A DNA stretch of 64,000 nucleotides, taken from Morchella semilibera. Taxonomy: Eukaryota; Ascomycota; Pezizomycetes; Pezizales; Morchellaceae. Position 1 is the first letter of the stretch. Each line of letters starts with the position of its first letter. Under the pieces are notes generated by a model that saw only the letters and a list, made by a program, of their open reading frames with translations, was not told where the DNA came from and made no database searches. The translations under genes were made by a program, and so were the position numbers. Positions 10,424 to 21,600 of the stretch are shown here, piece after piece. The stretch spans positions 558,001-622,000 of the forward strand of contig WBVU01000003.1 in the NCBI GenBank assembly GCA_009192285.1. Reading direction: 5' to 3'.

Positions 10424-11690
10424 TCACACTAGGTCGCTAGAGTCCTCGGAGACACGGTCATTGGCATCTCCGCCTTCACCATTGGTGTGCCTAAACAGGT
10501 GATTTCTCTCGGCCTGGGTCCAAATACGTTCACGATCATAGTGACAAGACTCAAAGGTAATGGCATTTGGGTAGAGCCTTCTATAATGCTCACCGAGCCT
10601 TCTTCCAATCGCCGCGTACCTCTCGGAACGCTCATGCACCACCGCCTGGAGCATCTGGCACCCCTCATCAGTACGGGGCATGGAGATATTCAAACCTGTT
10701 TGATCAACCTTATTCCTAAACGTTAGCATTTCCTCCTCAACATCAAGCTCTATTCCATCAATGTCGCCTCTAGTAAGGTGCTGATATCCTTCTAGTGAAG
10801 GTGTTTGAGGCATTTGGGTAGGCCCAGTAACGATTGCCGAAGGCCTGTGAAGCACCGCACAGAGCCTTAAGGGTTTTGCCTCTGTGGTTTTGAGCCAACC
10901 TTCCAGCTCTTCAGAATCTCCGATCTGCACATATTCCGGATTTGGGGGATAGGGTGCCTGCCCCCGGGGGCCGAATTGGACAACGCCCCGTAGAAGGCTC
11001 GGAAAGCCCTCGCGGGGCTCCCTGGAGCCGCTGGTGGGGCTCGCTTTATTGCAAGTCTTTCTAAATCTTGCATAGACAACCCCTGAAGGATGTTAATAAA
11101 GGGGATAAGCGATCCGGGCCCGTACCAATCATAGTGGCGGTATATATCGCTGGGGATGCCTGTAACCCTTTCTGGGTCAATAATATGTATGGTTATTGCC
11201 GGCCTGTAGGGTATTCCCAAGGCCTGCCAGAACTCCGGTGTGGTCTGCAGTTCGTTTGTGCGGGCAGGAGGTGCCCCGGAGGTGGGTGTATCTTTAACTT
11301 CATCATCTGCGCCCCCCAAAGCCCCACCGTGGCGTTGGCTGTCCTGTTTCTCTTCTGGGATAGATCGATAATGAGGCGGAGGAGGGCTGCTTGGATCTTT
11401 ATAGAGTCCTCTGAAGCCTTTGCTGACCATGTGGTCTTTAGCGCCTTGATGGCCCTGTGGTCCATGCAAATTGACACAGATTGTTGAATAATTGTTCGCC
11501 CGAGGTGACCTTATTAACCCACCCTATTCTTACCATCTCGTCCGCGAGGTCGCTACGGAGAGCCTTATAGATAGCATCTTTTCCAGTCAATTGTAGGATT
11601 CTTCGGCAGTCGTGGATTGTCGTGCACTTGTACGTAGCAGCTGGTCTCCCGCGTGGTGCATGGTTGGAGCCTTTTCCGGGTTTGTGGGCC
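10424..11690 (-). pseudogene. Unknown accessory protein of the KDZ element (copy 1), frames broken
   Basis: I do not recognise this family. Read from the minus strand it starts with a basic region, then ..CRRILQLTGKDAIYKALR.., ..GWVNKVTSGEQLFNNLC.., ..KASEDSIK.., an acidic/proline linker, ..PEFWQALGIPYRPAITIHI.., and a C-terminal part to 10424 ending RVSEDSSDLV. The frame changes after FNNLCQFA, near SEDSIK (a missing A compared with copy 2) and near 10985. No convincing ATG is visible at the 5' end. The homologous copy at 15098-15480 shows that the protein was once real. It lies head-to-tail with the DUF6532-like gene. Confidence 0.5.
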
Positions 11691-11699
11691 TTTTTGGAG

Positions 11700-14600
11700 G
11701 TTTGGGGTAGGTGTTAAGATTTGAAGGGACGTTTAAAGACGCGGCTGTCAATGGCTTGAATATAGAGCTTTAGAGTGGATACTGTACCATCTTAAATACT
11801 GTATAGTAATTCAAGATCGAAGCCTTGAAAGGCCTCGAGTGGCCTGAAGAACCGTATGTTTGAAAGTGGCAGGTTTTGAAAGTGGTAGGTTTGAAGACAT
11901 GAAAACGGGTGAGCGGTGTTTATCTATGATCAAACCTCACTACATAGCGAATATCGTATCACATGATATCACTCGAATCAGGAGAGCAGAGGCACCAAGC
12001 GCACTAATTAGGGCTTTTGAAGCCATCTGAAGGCTCGAGGAACCTCCTGTCCAGAAGAGCTTGGGACCGTTTCGAAGTCGTAATAATCATCAGGTTGAAT
12101 CCTCTCGGAGATTGGCAGGGATCACCAAGAGAGAACTTTGGAGGCTGTTATGCGCCTTCTCTTAAGTTCATCTGCAAGCAGTCATCCACATGGGCTCTCC
12201 GGAGTGGTGGCTTGAGCGAAGCCGTCTATATGAGTCCCTCATCCAGTGAGGGATTGAACAATGAAGATGTCAATATAAATTCGGATGGGGAGAGGCCTTT
12301 CCCCGGAGAGGCTCCTGGGAGTTGCGCATCTATGAGATCAATAATCTTCTATTAGGGTCTCTATGGGTAATGCAGGGCTTATGTGAGTCTTTGGCTAAGG
12401 AAGTCTCGGCTCGAAGGAAGCCCAGCGATGATCGTGAGCGAGGATTTTACAGGAGAGCTTGGGAGGTGTCGCTTAATCATCAGTAGTCACCGGAGATATC
12501 AGGAGGGCTTGGCGAGCCCTCAGGAGACCAGGATTGATTGGAACCAAGCCCGAAGATATAACAGTGAATTCTTATCGACCAGCCTAAACCGCTTTGTTGC
12601 ATGATGTGCGAATTCTCGGATACTTAATCCGAGTCAGGTGTAAAGCGATCCACCGGATAATATGAAATTCCAGGAAGAATGAAGTGGTTCCCAATAATTG
12701 TCGAGCCTTCTCAGAGCGAGAGCCCAGGCTAGCAGTTGGACCAACGGATTATATGCAGCTGAGAGCTTGTGAGGATTAGTCCTTATCGATCAACAGTCTG
12801 CTCCACAGATACCACCTCATCAGCCCGATGCGTGCCCTTCTAGTTGCGAGTCCCTGCTCAGGAGACGTGTCCCCTAGGAGATTGTGCACACGCGTATATC
12901 CATCACGCCTAAGAGCATTGGAGGCGATTACACTGGCCCAAGCTCTATCTCGAGCACATATCCTCCAAGCTAACTATCGAAAAAGGCCTTAGTCCAAAGT
13001 GAGACCTTGAGTATATCTAATAGCACGAGCTATAAGACTGGATAATCTATCCCTCTACGCTCATATGAGTCCCAGCAAATGAGATTGACATAGTAGGATT
13101 ACAGGAGGCTTATGTGTTTCCGCATGCTGCTGTGTTCATATAGATTGTCGCTGTGAGCATCTCAACGCAGCAGACTCCTCGGAGAGTATCAGGGCATGCG
13201 AGCCAAACATCCCCCGAAGCCAACCCTCCAGGAGAGGCGCCACAGAGCCCTAAATATGAAAAAGGCCCAAAAACCGAAAGCGCGCATTGCCCATTAGTGA
13301 TAAATAATACGACAGTCACCCAAGAGAAAACAGGAGGTTCGGACCATTAAATCCCCGGTGCTTCGACCTTGAATCTACATATGCTTAAGTAATGAGCTAG
13401 TCTCTGGCGGCGTCAGCAGCACCTTAGTTCATCAGGCATCTCTAGCGAGTAGTGTGCATCTACATAGCAGACTTGTCGCATTGCAAGAGGAGAAACGCAA
13501 GCTCAGGTGAGACCCAGCCGGACAAAAGATCCTGACAGGAAAAGATGCGACAGGAAAACAAAGTACCCAAGATGAAATACAATAAACTATTGCTTTTCTA
13601 AGAAAGGACCTGAGACCAGTCATCCCCGAATAAAGCCGGGCGCTTACCAATTCTAAACGGAACTGCCCTACTAGCTGCGAATCAAAACCGAACAACACAA
13701 ATCTCAATTCCCAAAGTGAAAGCCTTCTCAACCGCGCCGTTCCACTCAGGGATCCAGCTACGCACAAACGGGCTCTATGGTGCCCTGGCCACGACACTCA
13801 ATAAACATTACACGTGAAGAAACGTTCTGTGCGGGAGCCTAAATACAGCCGTCGTCTGCTATGAAGTCTTCCCCTAATCCCTCTGCAAATAACAGGTGGT
13901 TCAGTCGAAATGAGATACAGATTCAGTAGTAAATGCCACTTCAGAGAAGAAAGAGAAAGCATCAACAGTATAATGCCACCACCCAACGAGTGACCACTAA
14001 TGACATGGATAGGAAAGTATATTACAGACTTCAATTCCTAACCACCAAAGCTCCCAACTATTACATACATAATAGTCGTCCCGTCCAGATAGCACAAGTT
14101 ATTGCTCAACCGCAACATACCTATCTGGTGAACGCGTATCTGGCCGGCTTAGGTAGGAATCTACCTCGAACCGCTAATTAACATAGCAGCTAAGGCCTCA
14201 ACTTGTGACAATGGACGTGTCTACCAGGACCCTATGTCTCCGTTCTCCACCGTGAGACTCTGAGATTCCTGAACATTTTATTGGAGTCTCCTCTGCCAGG
14301 CTCACCGATGAGTATAATCATGAGAACAAATGGAGGTCTGACTGATGTAAGCGTATGGTTGCCGAAAGCCTATGAGTAGAACCACTACAAAAGCCTTAAC
14401 CCCAAGTCTTGTGCCCGTATGTGCCCTGAGCCAACACTTCCGACATACTTACTCGTCTTGCCGACGATCTATGCATGGATCGAACACAAAATGAGTTCCG
14501 GACTCCTGGCGAGGATAAGCGATGCATGCCCCTCGGGGTGCCGCGCCAATTTGAGCAGTTTCTCTCACGCAAGTAAGAACTATTCAGAGGACTCTATAAA

Positions 14601-15090
14601 GATCCAAACAGCCCTAGAGCCACAGAAGCTCTCATTTGCCATTAAGGGGACTCTATCCAACCTAGGAATGGCGGCGCAAAGATGATAGGGGACTCGCACA
14701 ATATAACAAAGCGCAATGAGGGACTGGCACAAGACCTTCATGATGACAAACATCAGCTGGATCAGGGACAATGCCGAGTAAAATGAGAGCGTTACAAGAG
14801 CTACTGAACCTAAGTCTGGGAAATGCCTCTTAGGAACCAAGTCAAATACCTGTACGAAGTATCGTATCGCCTGTTATGGCGATGTCGAGTATGACCTTTC
14901 ACTGGGTCCCCCAGAGAAGGCTCACCTTCCTTTACAATAGCCATCCCAAGCGATAATAAAACGATACATTACCCGTCCAAATGGTTATAATTCCCGCAAG
15001 GGCCTCTTGAGGTATTACTCTGTTAATAGAGTTAGCCCAGGACTTGAGTACCATCTTATATTATCTCTCGTTATCCACCGCACTTTCCAA
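11700..15090. other. KDZ internal region without intact genes
   Basis: It contains scattered short inverted motifs (AAGGCTC...GAGCC), one inverted copy of the 101-bp unit (about 12440-12530) and, at about 14568-14630 on the plus strand, a relic reading SEDSIKIQTAL that matches the accessory protein of copy 1. The other open frames are short and lack coding character. Confidence 0.55.
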
Positions 15091-15097
15091 AGCTTCA

Positions 15098-16000
15098 TCA
15101 TATTGTTTGTCTATCCTTTTCCTCTTCTGTGATAGATCTACAATGAGATGGGCTAGGGCTGCTTGGATCTTTTATAGAGTCCTCTGAAGCCTTTTCTAAC
15201 CACTTGGGCTTCAAATTCGTGAGGGCCTTGTGATCCATGGCATATTCGCACAAATGATTGAATGAAGAATCGCCCGAGCTGGATTTATTCACCCACCCCT
15301 GTCCTTGTCATCTCATCGGCGAGCTCTTTGCGTAGAGCCTTATAGATACCATCTTTATCTAAGTGCAAGATTCTCCGGCAGTCGTATGTGGTCTGGCAAA
15401 TGTACTTGGCGGGCTGTTTGTATCGTGGTGCCATTTCAGGGGCCTCCTTGGTCTTTTGGACCCGCTTCCTGACTTGTGGTCTAACCTGGGGGGTAGGGAA
15501 CGTCGAGTCTTATGGGTAGGTGTCCGTTGGGGGGGCGCCAGGGGCCACCCGATAAGCCCTTGGGAGCCCTGGATCCTGAAGGCCCGGATCCTGAAGGCTC
15601 GGATCCTGGAGGGCGTAGAACGGGGCTTTTCGGAGGCTCCTCAGACGTTTTCGACTTTCCCTTCTGGGTGCCTCCGGGGTATCTCTTCCTCTGACTCGAT
15701 CTCTATGTAGGATGCAACACTACTGCTAGAGGCTGAACTAAGGCTGGAGCCCGAGCTCTCACTATCAATGTACTGCCCGGGGATTAATGGTCCGACCTCC
15801 TGTTTTTTGGATGCGTTTTTATCACTATGGGAGGATATGCGGCTTCGTTTTTGGCCTTGTTTAGGGCTTGCCGGGGTGTTGTCGGGGTGTTTGGTGAGGG
15901 GTGCGGTTTGGATGCCGAACTTATAGAAAGAGGAAAAAAAAGCCTCCTGTATATATGTCAATTGCTTGAATATAGAGCAATAGAGAGGATAAGATACCAT
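15098..16000 (-). pseudogene. Unknown KDZ accessory gene (copy 2), truncated
   Basis: The upper part (16000-15641) encodes a Ser/Lys-rich acidic segment ending EEEIPRRHPEGKVENV. Then, after a frame break or intron, comes MAPRYKQPAKYICQTTYDCRR (start about 15437), IYKALRKELADEM, a frame change, and FNHLCEYAMDHKALTNLK..WLEKASEDSIKDPSSP. It is clearly homologous to 11690-11340. Compared with copy 1 an A run is one base longer at SEDSIK, and the copy stops soon after EEEKDRQ. No function can be assigned. Confidence 0.5.
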
Positions 16001-16382
16001 CTTATATCGTGTATTATAAACTCTTGAAGGCTTCCAGAGACTTGGAGATAGTGTAGTAAGCTTGAGCCAGTGTATCGATCCTAGGGATGGATAGGGATAG
16101 AAGTAGGAGAATAGGAGAAGGCGGGGTATCTTCGATCAAAACTTCACTACGTCATATATTGGAGTAACAATTGAACATCATATTGAATCATATGATGTCA
16201 CTCGAATATTGTGATCAGAACGTTAGTGCGATAAGATATGATCTATCGGTGCACGGGCCCATTTAGAGTGCCAACCTCCCCGAAGCCTCCCAAGCCTAGG
16301 AAGCTTAGGAAGCCCCCAGGGGCTCCAGAGTCTCCAAAGCCTCCAGAGCCTCCGAAGCCTCCACCAATATTGACTATCAGCA

Positions 16383-19280
16383 ATGAGATCACGATGTCCA
16401 TTTTGCATACGGAGCTACGCCAATGCTGGTAGTTTCGATCGACATCTCTCAAAATCCACCCATCGCGGACCCGCGGGTGGTACGACAGGCAGCTTTCAGG
16501 GACTCCCGTTGAGGGCTCGCGGAGCCTTCCCGAAGGCTCAGGAGGTCCCCACGAGGGTGGATATTTGAACATACCAGACGAAAGCGAATCCGATACTGAA
16601 TCGAATGATGATCATACTTTGGGGATCCACGCGGTTCAATCTAGCAACTACCATATACGAGGGTGCAGGGGAGCCTCTTTTCACCGCAACGGGATATGAT
16701 GAAGGCTCGGAAAGCCTTTTGATCAACCCATGGCAGCCTTTCGAATCAGCAGAGGAATTTCGGTTATCGCGCTGGTTCCTACAATCGAATGTATCTCAGG
16801 GTCAAATAGACGATTTCTTCCGCACCGTACGCCCTCTACAAGGCTCCTACAGCACTGGTAGAGGCTTCGCACGCCTCCTCGACGAGATGTCGTCTATGGG
16901 GGGGTTAGGAAAAGAGAGTTGGATACACTCAGAGGTCGAAATGGGCGGGCAGAAAATTCCTTACTACTACAGGACCCTATGAATATAGTGCGTTTCTTCT
17001 GGGACAACGTGCATTTTAGGGAGTCCTTGTGTATTTCACCTATTATGGAATACAATGAAATGGGGGAGCGGATGTATGGGGAGATGCACACGGCAGACTG
17101 GTGGTGGGAGATGCAGGTTCGCAACACTTACTTAGAAGGCTCAGGGAGCCTCCGCTAACCCCTCACAAATGTTATAGAATACCCTTCCAGAAGGATCAAC
17201 GGTGGTGCCAGTAATATGTGCATCAGACGGAACACACCTCACTAATTTCAGTGGTGACAAGAAGGCTTGGCCAGTATACCTAACGATTGGCAATATCACC
17301 TCGGACACACGAAATAAACCCTCTAATTACGCGATCATACTCCTAGCTCTACTGCCAGTGCCACCAAAGGTTGGAGTGCGTACGACGAACGCCGTTTGGG
17401 AGAGCCAGATGGTCCTTCACCAGGTCCTCTCTGAGGTTCTCGAAGGCCTTCAGGGCCCTGCGGAAAGGGGTGAGCTTATAACATGCGCTGATGGCTATGT
17501 GCGCCTATGTTATCCGATACTATGTGCATGGATTGCGGATCAACCAGAACACGCCTCGCTGCTAAACCTCAACAATCAGGCCTGCCCTAGGTGCGAAGTT
17601 GATTTCAAGGGCCTAGGGAGCCTTCAAGAAAACCCGCCACGCATTCAGGAGCGATATATCGAAATGGTAGAGCGTTATAAGGAGGATACGTCAGATACAG
17701 CACCCGTTGAATACCTAGTGTCGAAATCCTTCAAAACTCTGTACAATGCTTTGTGGGCCTTGCCGAAGGCTCAGGTGTATGATCTTCACAAGCCAGATAT
17801 GTTGCATAATATTTATCTCGGCCTATTGAAACATATGATGGAATGGATTCAATCGTTTTTGAAAAAACACAATCGGCTAGAGAATTTTGATCGGGCTTGG
17901 GCGTCCATTAAGCCTTACCCAGGGCTTGCTGTACCAAATAAGGCTTATCGGGCAACTACTCAATGGCAAGGTAAAGAAATGCGTCATCTCGGCCGGATAG
18001 TTCTAGGAGCCTTTGCAGTGGCTCTTTGGAACCCCCCAAAAGCTTCGCAGAGCGACTTCGGGAGATCCTTGAGGTGTGTTCGGTCACTAATCGATTTCCA
18101 CTTGATGGCACAGTACACTACGCATACAAAAGAAACACTAGACTATCTTCAAGGGTATCTCGAAGATTTCCACAAGTATAAGGATGTGTTTCTGGAATTT
18201 AGAGCCGATAAACGAACAAGGAAAGAGGCAAAGGATCGAACAAAGGCGCTGCAAGGCTCGGGAAGCATTGACAGAGGCCTGGCGGAGCTTGAGGAAATTC
18301 GCGAGGCTTCTCATTTCAACTTCATTAAAATGCATCTTCTTTCACACTTCCGGGGGCATGTAGAGCGATTTGGTAATATTCCAATGTTTTCAACCGATGT
18401 GAGCGAGTTAGCTCATAGGCAACAAATTAAGATGGCTTATGCAGCCTCCAATAAGGTCGACGCAACAGTTCAGATTCTCGGTTACCACTCAAGGCGTATG
18501 GCTATAGAGATACGGGTCTTAAATCTAAAAGATATCGTTGTCAGTCTTCCAGAACATTACGAGGGCCTCCCAAGCCATCGAGAGAGCCTCCGGGGCATGT
18601 TGGAAGTATTCAAAAACGAGGACCCACAAAGGACAAACGAAAGATTCCTAGACGATGATAAACACCCGGAACCTAGGATGTCGACCCCCGACGGTGGACC
18701 CCACATATTATCTGATATCGCCGATATGATTAAAATCAATAGAAGAACACTAGCAAGAGCGGTGTCGGAATATGGTCAGGGCCTGAGCCGGGGAGAACAA
18801 GGCTTATTGAGCCTTCTGGAGTGCCCAGTGGGGTGCTTTAAGTGCCTACAGGTGCCAGTATCAATTTTTCAGAAGCCTGACAGTTACGAGATACACAATA
18901 TACGGTGTACGGGAGAGGCATTATTTAGGAAAAGGTCGACTCGAAATGATTGGGCATGGATTAAGGTGGCCACAACGGAGCCGTGGGGAGCCTTTCAGGG
19001 ACGCCTACCAGGGCTTGTACGAGCAATATTCAAGATACGTGACAGTATATCGACGAAAACATATCAGCTTTGTCTTGTAGAGCTACTGGAAGCCAAGGAT
19101 AGGGGTCTTCCAGACGGCTCACACGGTCTTCTTAGAGTTGCGAGGCGCTCTCGGCAAAGGTTTTGGGTAGTTAATATCAGTAGTGTTTTGGGAATGGCTC
19201 ATTTGTTCGAGCTGGGACAGGGTCAATGGCTTGTGAACACGAGGATAGATTTGAGAACGTGGAATGAATTCGATATATAG
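16383..19280 (+). pseudogene. KDZ/Plavaka-type transposase, frameshifted
   Basis: The protein starts with a C2H2 finger (CPFCIRSYANAGSFDRHLSKSTH, ATG at 16383), followed by an acidic linker and a Plavaka-like N-terminal region (WFLQSNVSQGQIDDFF, HTADWWWEMQ). After an intron of about 70 nt (GTTCGC..TATAG, about 17117-17176) a 2.1-kb open stretch encodes the core: CASDGTHLTNFSGDKKAWPV, YLTIGNI, a ..CPRCEVDF zinc pair, LHKPDMLHNIYLGLLKHMM and FIKMHLLSHF..STDVSELAH. The core motifs and order are those of Plavaka transposases. Frame breaks are visible near 16665 and at about 16973, where YYYR and DP are one base out of frame (a GG where GGG is expected). The C-terminus at 19280 looks natural. The break may be real decay or a base-calling error. 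Confidence 0.82.
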
Positions 19281-19885
19281 TGACAATGTCTCTGGTGGCC
19301 TGGGGAAAGGTACAAGAGGCCTTCATAAAGGCTCGAGTGACTTCAGCTGGCATAGAATGTATTTAGAATAAAATTAACATGATAGTAAACGAAACAATAT
19401 GATCTAGATCGGGGACTCATGAGGGCTCCAGAACCCCTTATAAAGGCGCAGAGGGCCAGAAGCTCCCGGGCGGCGGGGTAGCCATAAAGAGCTGTATATG
19501 TTTTTTGCGTGAAAATAGGTTGTTGGTGGCCTCCGAAACTTACTAATCAAAGCTCGGAAGCCCTCTGGAAGGCTCAGGAAGCCCTCTGGAAGGCTCGGGA
19601 GGCGAGAAACAATTAGCGAGGTGTCAGGAGAGGAGGGTAACAGAAGGCTCAGGGAGCCCTCTAGAAGGCTCAGGAGGCTACATACAATTAGCGAGGTGTC
19701 AGGAGAGGTAAGGAGGGTAACAGAAGGCTCAGGAGACTCTCTAGAAGGCTCGGGAGGCCATCGGGAGGCTCGGGAGGCAACAAATGGTTAGCGAGGTTAT
19801 TAGGAGAGACGGGAGGGTAATTGCCTTGGCAACGGCCTCCGGAGACCCAGTCAAGCCTCTGGAGAGAGTTTGAATCTTGCTGATG
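19281..19885. repeat. KDZ right subterminal repeats
   Basis: About three ~90-bp units at 19600-19830 share AATTAGCGAGGTGTCAGGAG and GGGTAACAGAAGGCTCAGG, mixed with GGAAGGCTCGGGAGGC motifs. The terminal inverted repeat follows at 19876-19885. Confidence 0.75.
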
Positions 19886-19887
19886 AC

Positions 19888-20108
19888 AGTCCCCACCTCC
19901 AGCTATAGAAATCGAAGGTGAGCAGGAATGGGAAGTGGAACGAGTTTTAGACTCCCGATGGCGTTATGGCAAACTGGAGTATTTGGTTCGGTATTTGGGT
20001 TATGACGAACCATCCTGGCAACCCCCCGAGGATTTGGAGCATGCCCCCGACTTGGTCAAGGATTTTCATGATAGTTACCCACGCAAACCTAGGCCTACCA
20101 GGAGTTAG
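19888..20108 (+). pseudogene. pol: Gypsy pol C-terminal chromodomain fragment
   Basis: The frame continues the pol reading frame broken at 6702. It reads a proline run, EQEWEVERVLDSRW, EYLVRYLGYDEPSWQPPEDL and a basic tail to the TAG at 20106-20108. This is a chromodomain with the aromatic cage positions of chromoviral integrases, which bind chromatin marks to steer insertion. On its own it has no start codon. Confidence 0.92.
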
Positions 20109-20111
20109 GCC

Positions 20112-20121
20112 TGAAGGAGGG
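20112..20121 (+). other. Gypsy polypurine tract
   Basis: TGAAGGAGGG lies seven bases upstream of the 3' LTR, where the plus-strand primer for reverse transcription is expected. Confidence 0.6.
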
Positions 20122-20128
20122 CCTAATC

Positions 20129-20712
20129 TATCACGGCGTACCACGGGCTTCGCGGAAGAGGAGGATATTAGAGTATAGGTCTTCGGGTGTAAGGTTTCTT
20201 TTTGGTTCTTGGAGTTCTATGGGTTTCCGTTACACGGTGTGATGAGTCATGATTGTACAGGGATTAGGAGGGGTATATATATACGTTGCTACGGATCTTC
20301 CCTTTGTTCTTTTCTTTCTCTTTTCTTTCCTTACGTGTTCTTCCTATTGTCAACCCTACGGTTTAGTTTCTTCTCGTCTCGTGTCTTTAGTTCCGAATAT
20401 AATACGTCATAACCATAGTCTCCGCCAAGACCCTAGTGGGCCTTCCATAGTACCTCGTCTCGTCTTTGCTTCGCCTCGCCTCGCCTCGTCTTGCTTCGTC
20501 TCGCTTCGCCCATAGTCCATGACCGTAGTTCGTATCGTCTACTGGTATCTTCGTCTCCACGTCTTCGTCAGAGAGGCCATCTGGACCCTCTGCCCTACAA
20601 CTCTGCTCCTCGGATAGATTCCCTCGTCCTCGTCTCTCGTCCTCGTCTTCGTTTCTGCTTCGGTTGTGTACCTCGGCCCTCTTGTCTGTTGTCTCCGTGT
20701 TGCTCCGTAACA
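20129..20712 (+). repeat. Gypsy 3' LTR
   Basis: 584 bp, identical to 1668-2251, followed by the target duplication GGAAT (20713-20717). Confidence 0.92.
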
Positions 20713-20717
20713 GGAAT

Positions 20718-21008
20718 CTACTCCTATTTCTAAGCTATAGTCTCTTGTACCAAAGACTTGGTCCTCTCATAAGAGGAAACCCATAGTATCTATCATCGTT
20801 CTCGTTGAGGTCCATTCGGTCCTCACTGTCCCTGCTCCGCGCTCTTGTGCCCTTGCCCTTGCCTTTGCCCTCGCCTGTGCCTGTGCTTGTGCCTGGCCGG
20901 TGTTACCTCTGTCTTCGTCAGTCTCCTCGTTCCGAGACTGTGCTCCTCGAGTTCTCCTGCGTCGTCATCATTGTCATCTTCTTCTTTGCGTCGGGTTACT
21001 CCGTCACA
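20718..21008 (+). repeat. Family A LTR, right part
   Basis: Continuation of the LTR that starts at 1324. It runs from CTACTCCTATTTC to the 3' end CTCCGTCACA and is followed by TATG, the duplication that also precedes 1324. Confidence 0.85.
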
Positions 21009-21427
21009 TATGAACTGATGTATAAGTCATAGCGGACTGGTGGAGGGGAAGTGTTAAATAGCGGGGTTAGATGTTTTCCTTAGTTCTTTCTTTCTTTTCT
21101 CTCTGTCTCGTCTTCCTGTTATCTCGGTACAGAGGAATCTACTCCTATTTCTAAAGCCATAGCCTCTCGTACCAAATACTTGATCTTCTGACGAGAGGAA
21201 ACTCATAGCATCTCTCATCGTTCTCGTTGAGGTCCATCTGGTCCTTACTCTCCCTGCCCTCTGCTCTTGTGCCTTTGCCCTTGCCTTTGCCTTCACCTGT
21301 GCCTGTGCTGGTGCCTGGCCGGTGTTATCTTTGTCTTCGTCGGTCTCCTCGTCGCTAGGATGTGCCCCTCGGGTCCTTCTGCGTCATCATTGTCATCTTC
21401 TTCTTTGTGTCGGGTTACTCCATAACA
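21009..21427 (+). repeat. Outer family A-like LTR, right part
   Basis: Continues the LTR of 1119-1323 (TAAGTCATAGCGGACTGG, GTGTTAAATAGCGGGG) and ends GTTACTCCATAACA. Confidence 0.75.
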
Positions 21428-21600
21428 GAACCAATGCCAAGACGCCGAGACAACTTCCTCCTTAGCACACTCCTTTCTCGCTTAGCATTACCCTAACAAT
21501 CACAACAACGCTTCGACTATCGAGCACTCAGAATCGATGCCAAGACGCCGGGACACCAAAGTTAAGTAGAGATGAAGTAAGAAGAGACAAGATAAGACGA
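21428..21600. repeat. LTR end fragments
   Basis: Two inverted family A 5' termini (AATGCCAAGACGCCGAGACA and the similar copy near 21540) separated by short sequence. No gene is visible. Confidence 0.6.

Larger units (their letters stand above)
6703..19885 (+). mobile_element. 13.2-kb KDZ/Plavaka-type DNA transposon
   Basis: The left end CATCAGCAAG (6703-6712) and right end CTTGCTGATG (19876-19885) are perfect 10-bp terminal inverted repeats, with ATTCAA shared a few bases further in. The dinucleotide AC is duplicated at 6701-6702 and 19886-19887. Removing the element with one AC restores the gypsy pol reading frame exactly, which fixes both ends. Inside are a Plavaka-type transposase (+), accessory genes on the minus strand, tandem repeats near both ends and many short GGCTC/GAGCC inverted motifs. 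KDZ elements (Kyakuja-Dileera-Zisupton) are large fungal and animal DNA transposons. All internal genes show frame breaks, so this copy was probably moved by a transposase made elsewhere. Confidence 0.88.
1668..20712 (+). mobile_element. Ty3/gypsy chromovirus retrotransposon, split by a DNA transposon
   Basis: Two 584-bp direct repeats (1668-2251 and 20129-20712) that I compared line by line and found identical bound gag, pol and a chromodomain. The element is flanked by the 5-bp duplication GGAAT (1663-1667, 20713-20717). Subtracting the 13,183-bp insert at 6703-19885 and its 2-bp duplication gives a 5,860-bp parental element, a normal length for a chromovirus. Identical LTRs indicate a recent insertion. 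The coding part is no longer functional: pol is split, and the reverse transcriptase lacks its first catalytic aspartate. Confidence 0.92.

Noticed and set aside
16238-16432. Pro/Lys-repeat open frame before the KDZ transposase
   Set aside because: It is a simple CCTCC(G/A)AAGCCTCC repeat belonging to the GGCTC motif family; the C2H2 frame starting at 16383 is more credible.
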